From: BMS3ABIN04 sp965554225
Lineage (GTDB): Bacteria > Bacteroidota > Ignavibacteria > Ignavibacteriales > Melioribacteraceae
Assembly: GCA_965554225.1 (NCBI GenBank)
Contig: CBEVZC010000027.1
Coordinates: 1 to 27,902 of the forward strand
Reading direction: 5' to 3'
Length of the DNA: 27,902 nucleotides
Shown here: piece after piece, positions 1 to 8,870 of the stretch
Layout: the number at the start of each line of letters is the position of its first letter
Numbering within the stretch: position 1 is the stretch's first letter
Program-made: the position numbers and the translations under genes
Notes under the pieces: model-generated
Seen by the model: the letters and a program-made list of their open reading frames with translations, nothing else
Told to the model about the DNA's origin: nothing
Database searches by the model: none

Positions 1-87
1 AAAAATTACTATTTTATGAGTCTAAAATATTTATTATAATTAACATTTTATTTTATAAAATTTTGCAAGTAAAACAACTGGAATTAC

Positions 88-912
88 ATGCTGTCAATTA
101 TACATATTCTTAATTATTTGTTGCCGATACTTTATATTATTACATTTTATGTTTACTACTACGATTTTATGCACGAGAATAGTTCTTTAAATAATGCGAA
201 GAGAATTTTTCTATTCGTCACACTATTCATTCATATTATTTATTTATTGATTAGAACCGCCGAATTTAATCATCCGCCAATCACAAATAAGTTTGAAATT
301 TTTACTGTACTCTCTTTTACAATTAGTTTTTCTTATTTCTTACTTGAATTATTAACTGATGTAAGAGGAACCGGTTTATTTATTATTTTATTCTCACTGG
401 TTTTTCAGATAATTTCTTCATTTTTCATACAAGATCTTCTTGTAGTTAAGGAAGTATTAAGAAATAGGATGCTTGGTTTGCACGTAGTAAGTGCGTTGCT
501 GGGTTATTCAGGATTCACAATAGCTGCAGTAGACGGAGTTTTGTTCCTAATATTATACAAAGATCTTAAACTAAGCAAATTTGGTTTGATTTTTAATCGT
601 CTTCCAAGTTTAGAAACTTTAGAAAAATTGAATTTTTATTCGATGATAATAGGATTTGTTTTATTGACATTTTCTATAATAATCGGTGTAATTTGGCTGC
701 CAGGAGCTTTTCCCAAATTTAGTTATTTTGATCCGAAATTAATTGCTACTTCGATAATTTGGCTGATATTTGGTGTTGGGATTGTTATAAAATTTATTGC
801 AAAGTGGTACGGTAAAAAAGTGATTATATTTTCATTGGTTGGTTTTGTTTTGGCAATATTTTCTTTGATTATTCCAAATCTTTTTGCAAAAAGTTTTCAT
901 TCGTTTTACTGA
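88..912 (+). CDS. hemX: HemX/CcsA-like membrane protein, first gene of heme operon
   Basis: Integral membrane protein of 274 residues with about eight hydrophobic helices, belonging to the CcsA/CcmC/HemX cytochrome c assembly family. The family histidines are visible: H49, H132 (LHVVSALLGY) and H271 near the C-terminus (NLFAKSFHSFY). The segment LPSLETLEKLNFYSM (about 172-186) is typical of the HemX/CcsA branch. The tryptophan-rich WWD loop of true heme handlers is degraded to FSYFDPK (211-217): the D-P-K survives but the tryptophans are F/Y and the following Glu is Leu. The position directly before hemA matches the HemX arrangement known from Gram-positive hem operons, where HemX affects glutamyl-tRNA reductase levels. 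I therefore prefer HemX over a heme-delivering CcsA. The ATG is preceded by a GGA about six bases upstream. Family membership is solid; exact role is inferred. Confidence 0.8.
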   Translation: MLSIIHILNYLLPILYIITFYVYYYDFMHENSSLNNAKRIFLFVTLFIHIIYLLIRTAEFNHPPITNKFEIFTVLSFTISFSYFLLELLTDVRGTGLFIILFSLVFQIISSFFIQDLLVVKEVLRNRMLGLHVVSALLGYSGFTIAAVDGVLFLILYKDLKLSKFGLIFNRLPSLETLEKLNFYSMIIGFVLLTFSIIIGVIWLPGAFPKFSYFDPKLIATSIIWLIFGVGIVIKFIAKWYGKKVIIFSLVGFVLAIFSLIIPNLFAKSFHSFY

Positions 913-942
913 TACTATGCAGTTGTTAGTTAGCTATTAAAT

Positions 943-2250
943 ATGAAAATATTAGGTGTATCCATAAATCATAAAACTTCTCCCATTGAAGTAAGGGAAG
1001 CTTTTCATTTAAGTAAAGATGAAATCATTAATTTTATTCCTATCTTAAAAGAAAGTTTATTCTCTCAGGGGTTAATACTTTCAACATGTAACCGGACTGA
1101 AATTTTCGGAATTCCCAAGTCGGATAATGTGAACTGTAAAAGCATAATTAATCAAATAATTGCTTACAAAAATAGTCTGGGAATTCGAACCGAACATTTT
1201 AACGAATTTTCTTCCCGTGAAGCAATAAGACACATTTTCTCCGTTGCTTCCGGAATTGATTCACTGATACTAGGAGACAGCCAAATCTTAGGGCAGGTTA
1301 AAGAAGCTTTTCAAATATCGGAAGATAATAATTTTACAGGAACCATTCTAAGGAAAATTATAGATACAGCAATTAGAGTTGGTAAAAGAGCAATTCACGA
1401 AACAACTCTTGGTAAAGGCGCAGTAACGGTTAGTTACGCTGCAGTACAAATTATAGAAAAAATATTTACAGACTTATCCACAAAAAATGCATTAATAATT
1501 GGAGCCGGGGAAACAGCAGAATTAGCTGCCGTCCATCTTCACGACCGTGGTGTATTAAACATATTTATTGCCAATCGAACTGTAAAAAGAGCTGAAGTAC
1601 TCGCAAAAAAAATTTATGGTAATACTATTCCGTTTGATCAAATAAAGGATGAATTGCAAAAATTTGATATAATAGTTAGCGCAACAAGTTCGGAGCAATT
1701 TATACTAGATTTTAATGAAGTTAAATCTGCAATGAAAAAGAGAAAACATAATCCGGTTGTTATAACAGACATTGCAATTCCGCGGGATGTGAATCCAAAA
1801 GTAAAAAAAATTGACAATGTTTTTTATAATGATATCGATTCTCTTCATATTATAATTGACGATAATTTACAAAAACGCAAAGCATCAGTTCCTCTAGTGG
1901 AAAAAATAATTGCTGAAGAAAAATCTAATCTTTATACATGGTACAATACATTAGAAGTCGTTCCAACGATAAAAGACATTCGAGAATTCTTCAAGAAGAT
2001 TGAAGCTGACGAATTAGAGAAGATTAAACACAAGGTAACCGAAGAAGACTATCATAAAATTGAGGAAATGACTAAGAGACTGCTCGGTAGAATTTTACAT
2101 AACCCGACTATCAAATTAAGAAAACTTGCCGAGTCGGGAACGCATCATGAAGAAATTAATGAAGATACAACTATCTTAAGAGAACTGTTTGATTTGGAAC
2201 ATTCGTCTAATCACGGAACAGAAAACAAAGGAAACGGGGAAGAAAATTGA
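943..2250 (+). CDS. hemA: Glutamyl-tRNA reductase
   Basis: Catalyses the NADPH-dependent reduction of glutamyl-tRNA(Glu) to glutamate-1-semialdehyde, the committed step of C5-pathway tetrapyrrole synthesis in the cytoplasm. The 435-residue length is normal. The catalytic cysteine lies in LSTCNRTEIFG (C49). The tRNA-recognition segment GIDSLILGDSQILGQVKEA follows, with Asp where most homologues have Glu. A Rossmann fold begins at ALIIGAGETAELAA, followed by ANRTVKRAEVLA. The C-terminal helical dimerisation region (about 330-420) is complete. The stop codon overlaps the TTG start of hemC by four bases (TTGA), suggesting translational coupling. Its product is passed to HemL, encoded at the other end of the same operon. 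Confidence 0.97.
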   Translation: MKILGVSINHKTSPIEVREAFHLSKDEIINFIPILKESLFSQGLILSTCNRTEIFGIPKSDNVNCKSIINQIIAYKNSLGIRTEHFNEFSSREAIRHIFSVASGIDSLILGDSQILGQVKEAFQISEDNNFTGTILRKIIDTAIRVGKRAIHETTLGKGAVTVSYAAVQIIEKIFTDLSTKNALIIGAGETAELAAVHLHDRGVLNIFIANRTVKRAEVLAKKIYGNTIPFDQIKDELQKFDIIVSATSSEQFILDFNEVKSAMKKRKHNPVVITDIAIPRDVNPKVKKIDNVFYNDIDSLHIIIDDNLQKRKASVPLVEKIIAEEKSNLYTWYNTLEVVPTIKDIREFFKKIEADELEKIKHKVTEEDYHKIEEMTKRLLGRILHNPTIKLRKLAESGTHHEEINEDTTILRELFDLEHSSNHGTENKGNGEEN

Positions 2251-3191
2251 GTAAGAAAAAAGAATTAATAATTGGATCAAGATCAAGCGACTTAGCATTA
2301 TGGCAAGCTAAATATGTAAAACGTGAAATAGAAAAATATCATAAGGATATAAAAGTTGTTATAGAATTAGTTAAGACAAAGGGGGATAAAATTCTCAATG
2401 TCGCTCTATCAAAAATAGGCGATAAAGGATTGTTCACTAAAGAATTAGAGATAGCTTTATTAAATAGAAAAATAGATCTGGCAGTCCATAGCTTAAAAGA
2501 TTTGCAAACGGAAATACCCAAGGGACTTAAACTTGCTGCAGTAACAAAACGACACGCTGTTGAAGATGTATTGATTTCACGAAAGAAAGGAATAACTATT
2601 GATAAACTTCCTGAAAATGCAACTGTTGCAACCGGTTCTTTAAGAAGAAGATCGCAGCTTCAGCATTTACGTCCTGATATTAAAATAGTAGAATTACGAG
2701 GGAATGTGCCAACTAGAATTAAGAAATTTCTTGACTCGAATTGGGACGCTATTATTTTGGCTCGAGCTGGTGTGGAAAGACTTAAAATGAAAAAATATAT
2801 TTCATCAGTTATTCCAACCGAACAAATTCTACCTGCAGTCGGACAAGGTGCTCTAGGAATCGAAACTCATAAGGATAATATTTTTGCTCAAGAAATCATC
2901 CGGAGTATTCACGACGATAATACTTATTATTCAATACTTGCAGAACGGGCATTCCTTAAAACTCTTGAAGGAGGATGTCAAGTACCAATTGGAGCTTTAG
3001 GAATAATTAAATCCAATGGATTATATTTTGACGGTTTAGTAGGTTCGATAGACGGAAGAATCACTTTTAGAAAGAAAGTTAGAGGTAGTAAATATCATGC
3101 TGAAGCATTGGGGAGGAAAGTAGCACAGGACTTAAAACGCGCAGGAGCTAAAAAAGTACTGGAAGAAATTTATAGTGAATCAAGGAAATAA
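2247..3191 (+). CDS. hemC: Hydroxymethylbilane synthase (porphobilinogen deaminase)
   Basis: Polymerises four porphobilinogen units into hydroxymethylbilane, using a covalently bound dipyrromethane cofactor. Visible signatures are HSLKDLQTEIP (H81-P91, including the catalytic Asp85), TGSLRRRSQL (129-138), the substrate-binding ELRGNVPTRI, and LEGGCQVPIGA (240-250) with the cofactor-attachment Cys244. Length 314 is typical. The start is TTG at 2247, inside the hemA stop codon region, with a purine-rich GGGGA ribosome binding site just upstream. No in-frame ATG lies close to this start, and the conserved N-terminal strand IIGSRSSDLALWQA (residues 8-21) supports the choice. Confidence 0.97.
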   Translation: MSKKKELIIGSRSSDLALWQAKYVKREIEKYHKDIKVVIELVKTKGDKILNVALSKIGDKGLFTKELEIALLNRKIDLAVHSLKDLQTEIPKGLKLAAVTKRHAVEDVLISRKKGITIDKLPENATVATGSLRRRSQLQHLRPDIKIVELRGNVPTRIKKFLDSNWDAIILARAGVERLKMKKYISSVIPTEQILPAVGQGALGIETHKDNIFAQEIIRSIHDDNTYYSILAERAFLKTLEGGCQVPIGALGIIKSNGLYFDGLVGSIDGRITFRKKVRGSKYHAEALGRKVAQDLKRAGAKKVLEEIYSESRK

Positions 3192-3195
3192 ATAA

Positions 3196-3999
3196 TTGAA
3201 TTATACATTGAAAAATAAAACCATTTTAATAACACATACGATTGAGCCGGAGTCAGCAGAAAAACAATACATTAATAATCTTAAAATTAATATAATATCT
3301 TTTCCTACTATTAAAATTTCATTAGTAAATGAAACATCGGATTTTTATAAGTCTATTGCGTCAATCGCAGATTATAACTTTATAGTTTTTACTTCAATGA
3401 ATGCTGTTAGTTCTTTTGTCAAATTAATTCATAATAAAAACATAAAAGTCAATTTTAATAAGACAAGGGTGATTTGTGTCGGGACGAAAACTGCATCAGC
3501 CTGCAGACAATACGGAATTCCTGTTAATTTGGTTCCAAATAAGTTTAGCGCTTCCGGAGTTGCCCAAATATTTTCGGAAACGGATTTAACTAATCAGAAG
3601 TTTTTCATCCCTTCTTCAAAGATTGCTCGGAATGAGCTTAAGCTAAAATTAGAAGCTAAAGGCGCTTTAGTAAATATGATTCCGATTTATACTGTAAAAT
3701 CAATACCTAAAAATGAACTAACTGTAAGTCCGGAATATATTAAAACGAATGTACCGGATGTATTTGCGTTTACAAGTCCTTCTTCTTATAATAATTTTAT
3801 TAAAATACTAAAAATAGATAATGCATTAAAGTTCTTTAACAACTCTACTGTTGCTGCTATTGGACCCACAACAGCAAAGGCTATAACAGATTCAAAGGTT
3901 AATATTGATATTATCCCCGGGGAATTTACTGTTCTTGGTTTATTAAAAGCTGTTAATGAATATTTTATATCAAAAAATAAGATGGAAAGAGGAGAATAA
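3196..3999 (+). CDS. hemD: Uroporphyrinogen-III synthase
   Basis: Cyclises hydroxymethylbilane with inversion of ring D to give uroporphyrinogen III. HemD sequences are poorly conserved, but the two-domain architecture is visible: NFIVFTSMNAVSSFVKL in domain 1, VICVGTKTASACRQYGI, KFFIPSSKIARNEL at the domain crossover, VFAFTSPSSYNNF, and VAAIGPTTAKAI near the end. The 267-residue length fits. The start is TTG at 3196, preceded by AAGGAAA. It lies four bases after the hemC stop and runs directly into hemE with no spacer. Order between hemC and hemE fixes the assignment beyond sequence similarity alone. Confidence 0.93.
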   Translation: MNYTLKNKTILITHTIEPESAEKQYINNLKINIISFPTIKISLVNETSDFYKSIASIADYNFIVFTSMNAVSSFVKLIHNKNIKVNFNKTRVICVGTKTASACRQYGIPVNLVPNKFSASGVAQIFSETDLTNQKFFIPSSKIARNELKLKLEAKGALVNMIPIYTVKSIPKNELTVSPEYIKTNVPDVFAFTSPSSYNNFIKILKIDNALKFFNNSTVAAIGPTTAKAITDSKVNIDIIPGEFTVLGLLKAVNEYFISKNKMERGE

Positions 4000-5049
4000 G
4001 TGGAAGTTTTTGAAAATGATTTGTTTTTAAGAGCATGTAGAAGAGAGCGGACAGAAAGAACTCCAATCTGGATAATGAGACAAGCCGGCAGATATTTGCC
4101 CGAATACCGCAAAGTAAGGGAAAAAGCGGACTTTCTCACAATGTGCAGAACACCCGAATTGGCGGCAGAAGTAACTTTGCAGCCTGTCGATATTATTGGA
4201 GTTGATGCCGCAATAATATTTTCCGATATACTTGTAATTCCTAATGCAATGGGCATGCACTTGGAAATGCACGAAGGAAAAGGTCCGGTTTTCCCTCACC
4301 CAATAAGAAACGCGGATGATGTTAATAAATTAAAATCAATTGACCCGTTTTCGGATCTTAACTATGTTATGGACGCTGTAAGTTTAGCTAAGAAAGAGTT
4401 AAATAATAGAGTACCTCTAATTGGTTTCAGCGGATCGCCATGGACATTGCTGACTTATATGGTTGAAGGGCACGGATCGAAAAATTATTCAAATGTAAAA
4501 TCCCTTATTTTTAACAACCCCAAATTAGCTCACAAATTACTGGATAAAATTTCAGATGCTGTTTCAAACTATTTGTCCGCTAAAATTGAATCCGGAGTTG
4601 ACGCAGTACAAATATTTGATACATGGGGAGGGATTTTAACACCAAAAGATTTCGATGAATTTTCGCTTCACTATGTTAAAAAAGTAATTGCCAATCTTAA
4701 AAAGAAAAATGAACCTGTTATATTTTTTGCCAAAGGTGTTCATGATAATTTGAAAGAATTGGCAAATAGCGGAGCAGATGTAATTGGAATTGATTGGTCA
4801 ATTGATATAAAGAAGGTAAGAGAATCCATCGGAGAGAAAGTCGCAATTCAAGGAAACTTAGACCCTACAGTGCTTTACGCAGACATCCCTAAAATTGAAA
4901 AAGAAGCTGAACACATATTAGCGTCTTTCGGTAAAGGGACTGGGCATATTTTTAATTTGGGACATGGAATTCTACCTGATATTCTTCCTTCTCACGCAAA
5001 AGCATTGGTAGATTATATTAAACTTGAAAGCGGTAAGTATCACTTGTAA
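4000..5049 (+). CDS. hemE: Uroporphyrinogen decarboxylase
   Basis: Removes the four acetate carboxyls of uroporphyrinogen III to give coproporphyrinogen III. Family signatures are all present: RTPIWIMRQAGRYLPEYR (residues 20-37), the catalytic Asp76 in IIFSDILVIPNAMGM, GFSGSPWTLLTYMVEG, QIFDTWGG, GNLDPTVLYA and FNLGHGILPDI near the C-terminus. The length of 349 is typical. Translation begins at a GTG that immediately follows the hemD stop codon. The ribosome binding site AGAGGAGA therefore lies inside the end of hemD, so the two genes are probably translationally coupled. Confidence 0.97.
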   Translation: MEVFENDLFLRACRRERTERTPIWIMRQAGRYLPEYRKVREKADFLTMCRTPELAAEVTLQPVDIIGVDAAIIFSDILVIPNAMGMHLEMHEGKGPVFPHPIRNADDVNKLKSIDPFSDLNYVMDAVSLAKKELNNRVPLIGFSGSPWTLLTYMVEGHGSKNYSNVKSLIFNNPKLAHKLLDKISDAVSNYLSAKIESGVDAVQIFDTWGGILTPKDFDEFSLHYVKKVIANLKKKNEPVIFFAKGVHDNLKELANSGADVIGIDWSIDIKKVRESIGEKVAIQGNLDPTVLYADIPKIEKEAEHILASFGKGTGHIFNLGHGILPDILPSHAKALVDYIKLESGKYHL

Positions 5050-5104
5050 TCGAAAGTTTAAGAATTATAAATAAATTTGAAAACCAAGAAGAAAGGAAAT
5101 AACT

Positions 5105-6481
5105 GTGTTTGAAATTGATATTAACTTAATTAAAAAATACGATAGACCTGGACCTCGCTATACAAGCTATCCGACAGCCCCTCATTTTAATGAGTCCTTT
5201 TCTTCGGAGAGTTATTTGGATGAGATAGTTAAAACAAATAGAATTAAGAACAAGCGCGATTTGTCTTTATACTTTCATATTCCTTTTTGTGATACTCTTT
5301 GTTATTTCTGCGGATGTAATATGCTGATTTCCCGAAACAGAGACAGAATAAATAAATATACAGATTATCTTAAAAATGAAATTGATCTCTTAAGATCATT
5401 TCTTGCACCGGATAGAAAGGTATCGCAACTTCATTGGGGAGGCGGAACTCCAACTCATTTAAATCCCGATGAAATAAAAGATTTAACCGGTTATATAAAT
5501 AAGAATTTTAACTTCAAAGAAGATGCCGAAAAAGGTAGTGAAATTGATCCGAGGGAATTAACATACGATCACTTGGCTGCATTGCGAGAAGGAGGATTTA
5601 ATAGAATTAGTATGGGCGTGCAGGACTTTAATGAGAAAGTGCAAAAAGCTGTAAACAGAATTCAGCCGGAAGATATGACAAGAGAAGTAGTTGGGTGGGT
5701 ACGAAGCTTAAATTTTGATAGTATAAATTTAGATTTAATGTACGGGCTGCCTTTTCAATCCGTTAAAACTTTTGAGAAAACTTTAGATACGATGATAAAT
5801 ATTTCACCGGATAGAATCGCTCTTTTCAACTATGCACATGTTCCTTGGCTTAAAAAACATATGGAACTTATTAAGAAAGAAGATTTACCATCGCCGGAGG
5901 AAAAACTTAATATTTTAAAATTATCTATTGAAAAACTAACGGATGCCGGTTATATATTCATCGGTATGGACCATTTCGCTAAACCTGAAGATGAATTATC
6001 TATAGCATTACATGAGAAAAAATTATACAGAAACTTTCAAGGGTACAGCACTCATTCAGGTTCTGATCTGTATGCAATGGGTATTACTGGTATAAGTCAG
6101 CTTGAAAGGGTTTATGCACAAAATTATAAGACCGAGAAAGAATATTTTACCGCTCTTGATGACGGCAAATTACCCACTGCAAAAGGATATCTGTTAACTG
6201 ATGACGATCTCCTGCGTAGAGAAGTAATTATGCGTTTAATGTGTGACTTTGAGTTGGACTTTTCTGCAATAGAAAAGCAATTCGGGATTAATTTTGAGGA
6301 ATATTTTGCTTACGGATTAGAAAATCTGCAAAAATTTATAGATGATGATTTGCTGAAAATTAGTCAAAGAAAAATTACGGTAACAGAAATGGGACGTCTT
6401 CTTATAAGGAATATAGCAATGAACTTTGACGGTTACATTGAAAGGAAAGAAGACACTACAAGATATTCCAGAACCGTCTAG
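5105..6481 (+). CDS. hemN: Oxygen-independent coproporphyrinogen III oxidase (radical SAM)
   Basis: Radical-SAM enzyme that oxidatively decarboxylates coproporphyrinogen III to protoporphyrinogen IX without oxygen. The protein (458 residues) carries the true HemN N-terminus RYTSYPTAPHF. The cluster motif is YFHIPFCDTLCYFCGCN with C62, C66, C69 and C71, the same numbering as in E. coli HemN, and Tyr56 is also conserved. The SAM-binding GGGTPTHL and the C-terminal HemN domain (GYSTHSGSDLYAMGITGIS) are intact. These features separate it from HemW-type heme chaperones. The start is GTG with AGGAAA upstream. Confidence 0.96.
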   Translation: MFEIDINLIKKYDRPGPRYTSYPTAPHFNESFSSESYLDEIVKTNRIKNKRDLSLYFHIPFCDTLCYFCGCNMLISRNRDRINKYTDYLKNEIDLLRSFLAPDRKVSQLHWGGGTPTHLNPDEIKDLTGYINKNFNFKEDAEKGSEIDPRELTYDHLAALREGGFNRISMGVQDFNEKVQKAVNRIQPEDMTREVVGWVRSLNFDSINLDLMYGLPFQSVKTFEKTLDTMINISPDRIALFNYAHVPWLKKHMELIKKEDLPSPEEKLNILKLSIEKLTDAGYIFIGMDHFAKPEDELSIALHEKKLYRNFQGYSTHSGSDLYAMGITGISQLERVYAQNYKTEKEYFTALDDGKLPTAKGYLLTDDDLLRREVIMRLMCDFELDFSAIEKQFGINFEEYFAYGLENLQKFIDDDLLKISQRKITVTEMGRLLIRNIAMNFDGYIERKEDTTRYSRTV

Positions 6482-6522
6482 TTTTATTATTTAATAAATT
6501 TACTTTGCATAGAAAGAGATAA

Positions 6523-7494
6523 ATGAATAAGACAGCTGTTGTATTACTTAATTTAGGGGGACCTGATTCTTTAGAAGCTATTGAACCATTTCTGATGAAT
6601 CTTTTCAGCGATAAAGATATTTTTAAAATCCCTATCGGTCAAAAATTGTTTGCAAAAATAATTTCAAACCGTCGTGCACCAAAAGTTCAAAAGCAATACG
6701 AACTAATAGGAGGTAAATCTCCGATAAATGAATGGACGGAGCTGCAGCGGGAAAAGCTGGAAAACGAATTACAGAACGGGATAAACAATGTTGATGTATT
6801 TACAGCAATGCGATACTGGAAACCAATGACAAGTGAGACTGCTAAAAAAGTGTACGATGGGAATTACTCCACAGTAATTTTGCTACCGCTTTATCCTCAT
6901 TTTTCAGTCTCAACTACAAATTCTTCTTACAATGAATGGGTTCGACAATACCCCGGAGATACAAGTGAACACATTTTAGTGAATAATTACTATAAACATG
7001 AAAAATATATTCGTGCAATTAATGAAAGAATCGATGAAACACTTTTATTATTCCCTGAGGATTTAAGAAACAAAATCCAACTGGTTTTTAGCGCACACGG
7101 AACTCCGATAAGTATGGTAAAAAAGGGTGACCCGTACAGTTATCAAATTAAGCAAACAGTTGAACTTATTATGCAGAAAAGGAATAATTCGCACAATTAC
7201 CATTTGTGCTTCCAAAGCAAGGTTGGTCCGGTAAAATGGCTGGAACCCTCAACAGATAAGATGATTGAGAGATTGGCAAAGGAAGGACATAAAAATCTTT
7301 TGATAATACCAATTAGCTTTACTTCCGATCACGTAGAAACTTTATTCGAACTGAATATTGAATACAGGCATGTAGCTGAAAGATCCGGAATTGATAATTA
7401 CATTGTAATGAAAGGATTAAACGATTCTCCTACTTTTATTGAAGCATTAAAAGAAATAGTTTTAAACATTATAAGCGATAGATCTGTTAAATGA
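6523..7494 (+). CDS. hemH: Ferrochelatase
   Basis: Inserts ferrous iron into the porphyrin as the terminal step of heme synthesis. The N-terminus TAVVLLNLGGPDSLEAIEPF and FLMNLFSDKDI are diagnostic. The catalytic His192 lies in LVFSAHGTPIS, and the acidic partner Glu272 in SFTSDHVETLFELNIEY. Also visible are LLPLYPHFSVSTTNSS and CFQSKVGPVKWLEPST. The length of 323 suits a single-domain bacterial enzyme. The gene ends in ATGA shared with the start of hemG. With hemG alongside and no HemQ-like gene in the window, the likely substrate is protoporphyrin IX rather than coproporphyrin III. Confidence 0.97.
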   Translation: MNKTAVVLLNLGGPDSLEAIEPFLMNLFSDKDIFKIPIGQKLFAKIISNRRAPKVQKQYELIGGKSPINEWTELQREKLENELQNGINNVDVFTAMRYWKPMTSETAKKVYDGNYSTVILLPLYPHFSVSTTNSSYNEWVRQYPGDTSEHILVNNYYKHEKYIRAINERIDETLLLFPEDLRNKIQLVFSAHGTPISMVKKGDPYSYQIKQTVELIMQKRNNSHNYHLCFQSKVGPVKWLEPSTDKMIERLAKEGHKNLLIIPISFTSDHVETLFELNIEYRHVAERSGIDNYIVMKGLNDSPTFIEALKEIVLNIISDRSVK

Positions 7495-8858
7495 ATAACG
7501 ACAAAAATATAATTATCCTCGGCGCGGGTATTTCCGGACTGGCAACAGCCCTTCAACTTCAGGATGCAGGGTTTAATGTAACTGTTTTGGAAAAGAATAG
7601 TGAAGCCGGCGGTTCGATGATAAGCGAAAAAGCAGAAGGATTTTTAGTTGAATACGGACCAAACAGCGGACTAGAAACCACTCCCGTAATTCGTAAAATT
7701 GTTGATTCTGTTGGACTTTCAGACGAAATGATTTACGCAAACGAAGAAGGCAATAAGCGTTATATTTTAAGAAACAACCAATTATTCCCTTTGCCTATGG
7801 GTGGACCACAATTTCTAAGAACAAAATTATTTTCTACAAAAGCTAAATTACGTTTACTAGCGGAACCGTTTATTGGGAAATCCGAAGATGGATATTACCA
7901 AAGTATATCCGATTTTGTACGACGAAGACTAGGACAAGAATTTTTAGACTACGCAATAAATCCCTTTGTAGCGGGAGTGTATGCAGGCAATCCGGACAAA
8001 TTAAGTGTAAAATCTGCGTTTCCAAAGCTTTATAGATTGGAAGAAATTTATGGCGGATTAATAAAAGGGATGATCAAAGGAGCTAAAGAAAGAAAGAATA
8101 ACGCTGAAAAGTCAAAACAAAATGCGAAGATGTTTTCTTTTAAAAAAGGTATGCAATCCCTTCCAAAAGCTATTTCATTAAAACTTAAGGATATTGAATT
8201 TAATTGCGAAGTCATAAGTGTGCAAAAAAATATAAGCGGTTATAAAATTAATTACACACAGAATGGTGAAGCAAAAACAATTTCGTCTCCTCAAATACTT
8301 TCTACACTTCCGGCTTATGTTGCAGCAAATATTTTCAAATCAATTGACGGAGAATTGTCGAAACATTTAGACCAAATATACTATCCTCCGGTAATGGCAT
8401 TAACTCTTGGGTTCGACAAAACTGCCATTGGGCAGCCTTTGGATGGCTTCGGATATTTAATTCCCGAAAAAGAAAAGAAAAGTTATCTAGGTGCAATTTG
8501 GAGCTCAGTTATTTTTGAGGGAAGATCTGAAGACAACAAATCAGCATTTACAATATTTGCGGGAGGAGCCCGTTCACCCGAATTATTTGATATGAATGAA
8601 GAAAAACTAATCTCTAAAATTCTTTCGGAATTTAAAGAAACCATGCAAATTTCATCTGATCCGATTTTTATGAGAAAGAAATTTTGGCAGAAAGCAATTC
8701 CACAGTATAATATCGGTTACATTGAGCACGAATATTATTTCGATAAATTTGAAGTTGAAAATCCTGGATTATATTTGAGCGGGAATTATCGAGGAGGGAT
8801 TTCGGTCGGTGACTGCATAAAGAACAGCGAAACAATTACAAATAAAATTGTCAATTAG
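7491..8858 (+). CDS. hemG: FAD-dependent protoporphyrinogen oxidase (HemY/PgoX type)
   Basis: Oxidises protoporphyrinogen IX to protoporphyrin IX. The dinucleotide-binding N-terminus IIILGAGISGLATALQLQ (7-24) is followed by the acidic Glu34 and EYGPNSGLETTP. The C-terminal FAD motif is GLYLSGNYRGGISVGDCI. Length 455 matches the flavin-type oxidase also called HemY. The alternative is a coproporphyrinogen oxidase (CgoX), which shares the fold. Linkage to hemN and hemH favours the protoporphyrin route. Characterised members use oxygen as acceptor, which contrasts with the oxygen-independent HemN two genes upstream. The ATG overlaps the hemH stop by four bases. Confidence 0.92.
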   Translation: MNNDKNIIILGAGISGLATALQLQDAGFNVTVLEKNSEAGGSMISEKAEGFLVEYGPNSGLETTPVIRKIVDSVGLSDEMIYANEEGNKRYILRNNQLFPLPMGGPQFLRTKLFSTKAKLRLLAEPFIGKSEDGYYQSISDFVRRRLGQEFLDYAINPFVAGVYAGNPDKLSVKSAFPKLYRLEEIYGGLIKGMIKGAKERKNNAEKSKQNAKMFSFKKGMQSLPKAISLKLKDIEFNCEVISVQKNISGYKINYTQNGEAKTISSPQILSTLPAYVAANIFKSIDGELSKHLDQIYYPPVMALTLGFDKTAIGQPLDGFGYLIPEKEKKSYLGAIWSSVIFEGRSEDNKSAFTIFAGGARSPELFDMNEEKLISKILSEFKETMQISSDPIFMRKKFWQKAIPQYNIGYIEHEYYFDKFEVENPGLYLSGNYRGGISVGDCIKNSETITNKIVN

Positions 8859-8870
8859 ATAGGAGTTTTT

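Noticed and set aside
12..40. TATAAT at 35-40 with a weak TTTTAT 17 bases upstream, as promoter of the heme operon
   Set aside because: The region is almost entirely A/T, so a -10-like hexamer is expected by chance, and the -35 match is poor.
3786..4299. Minus-strand open frames across hemD/hemE
   Set aside because: They lie opposite well-recognised genes in shifted frames and show no recognisable motifs.
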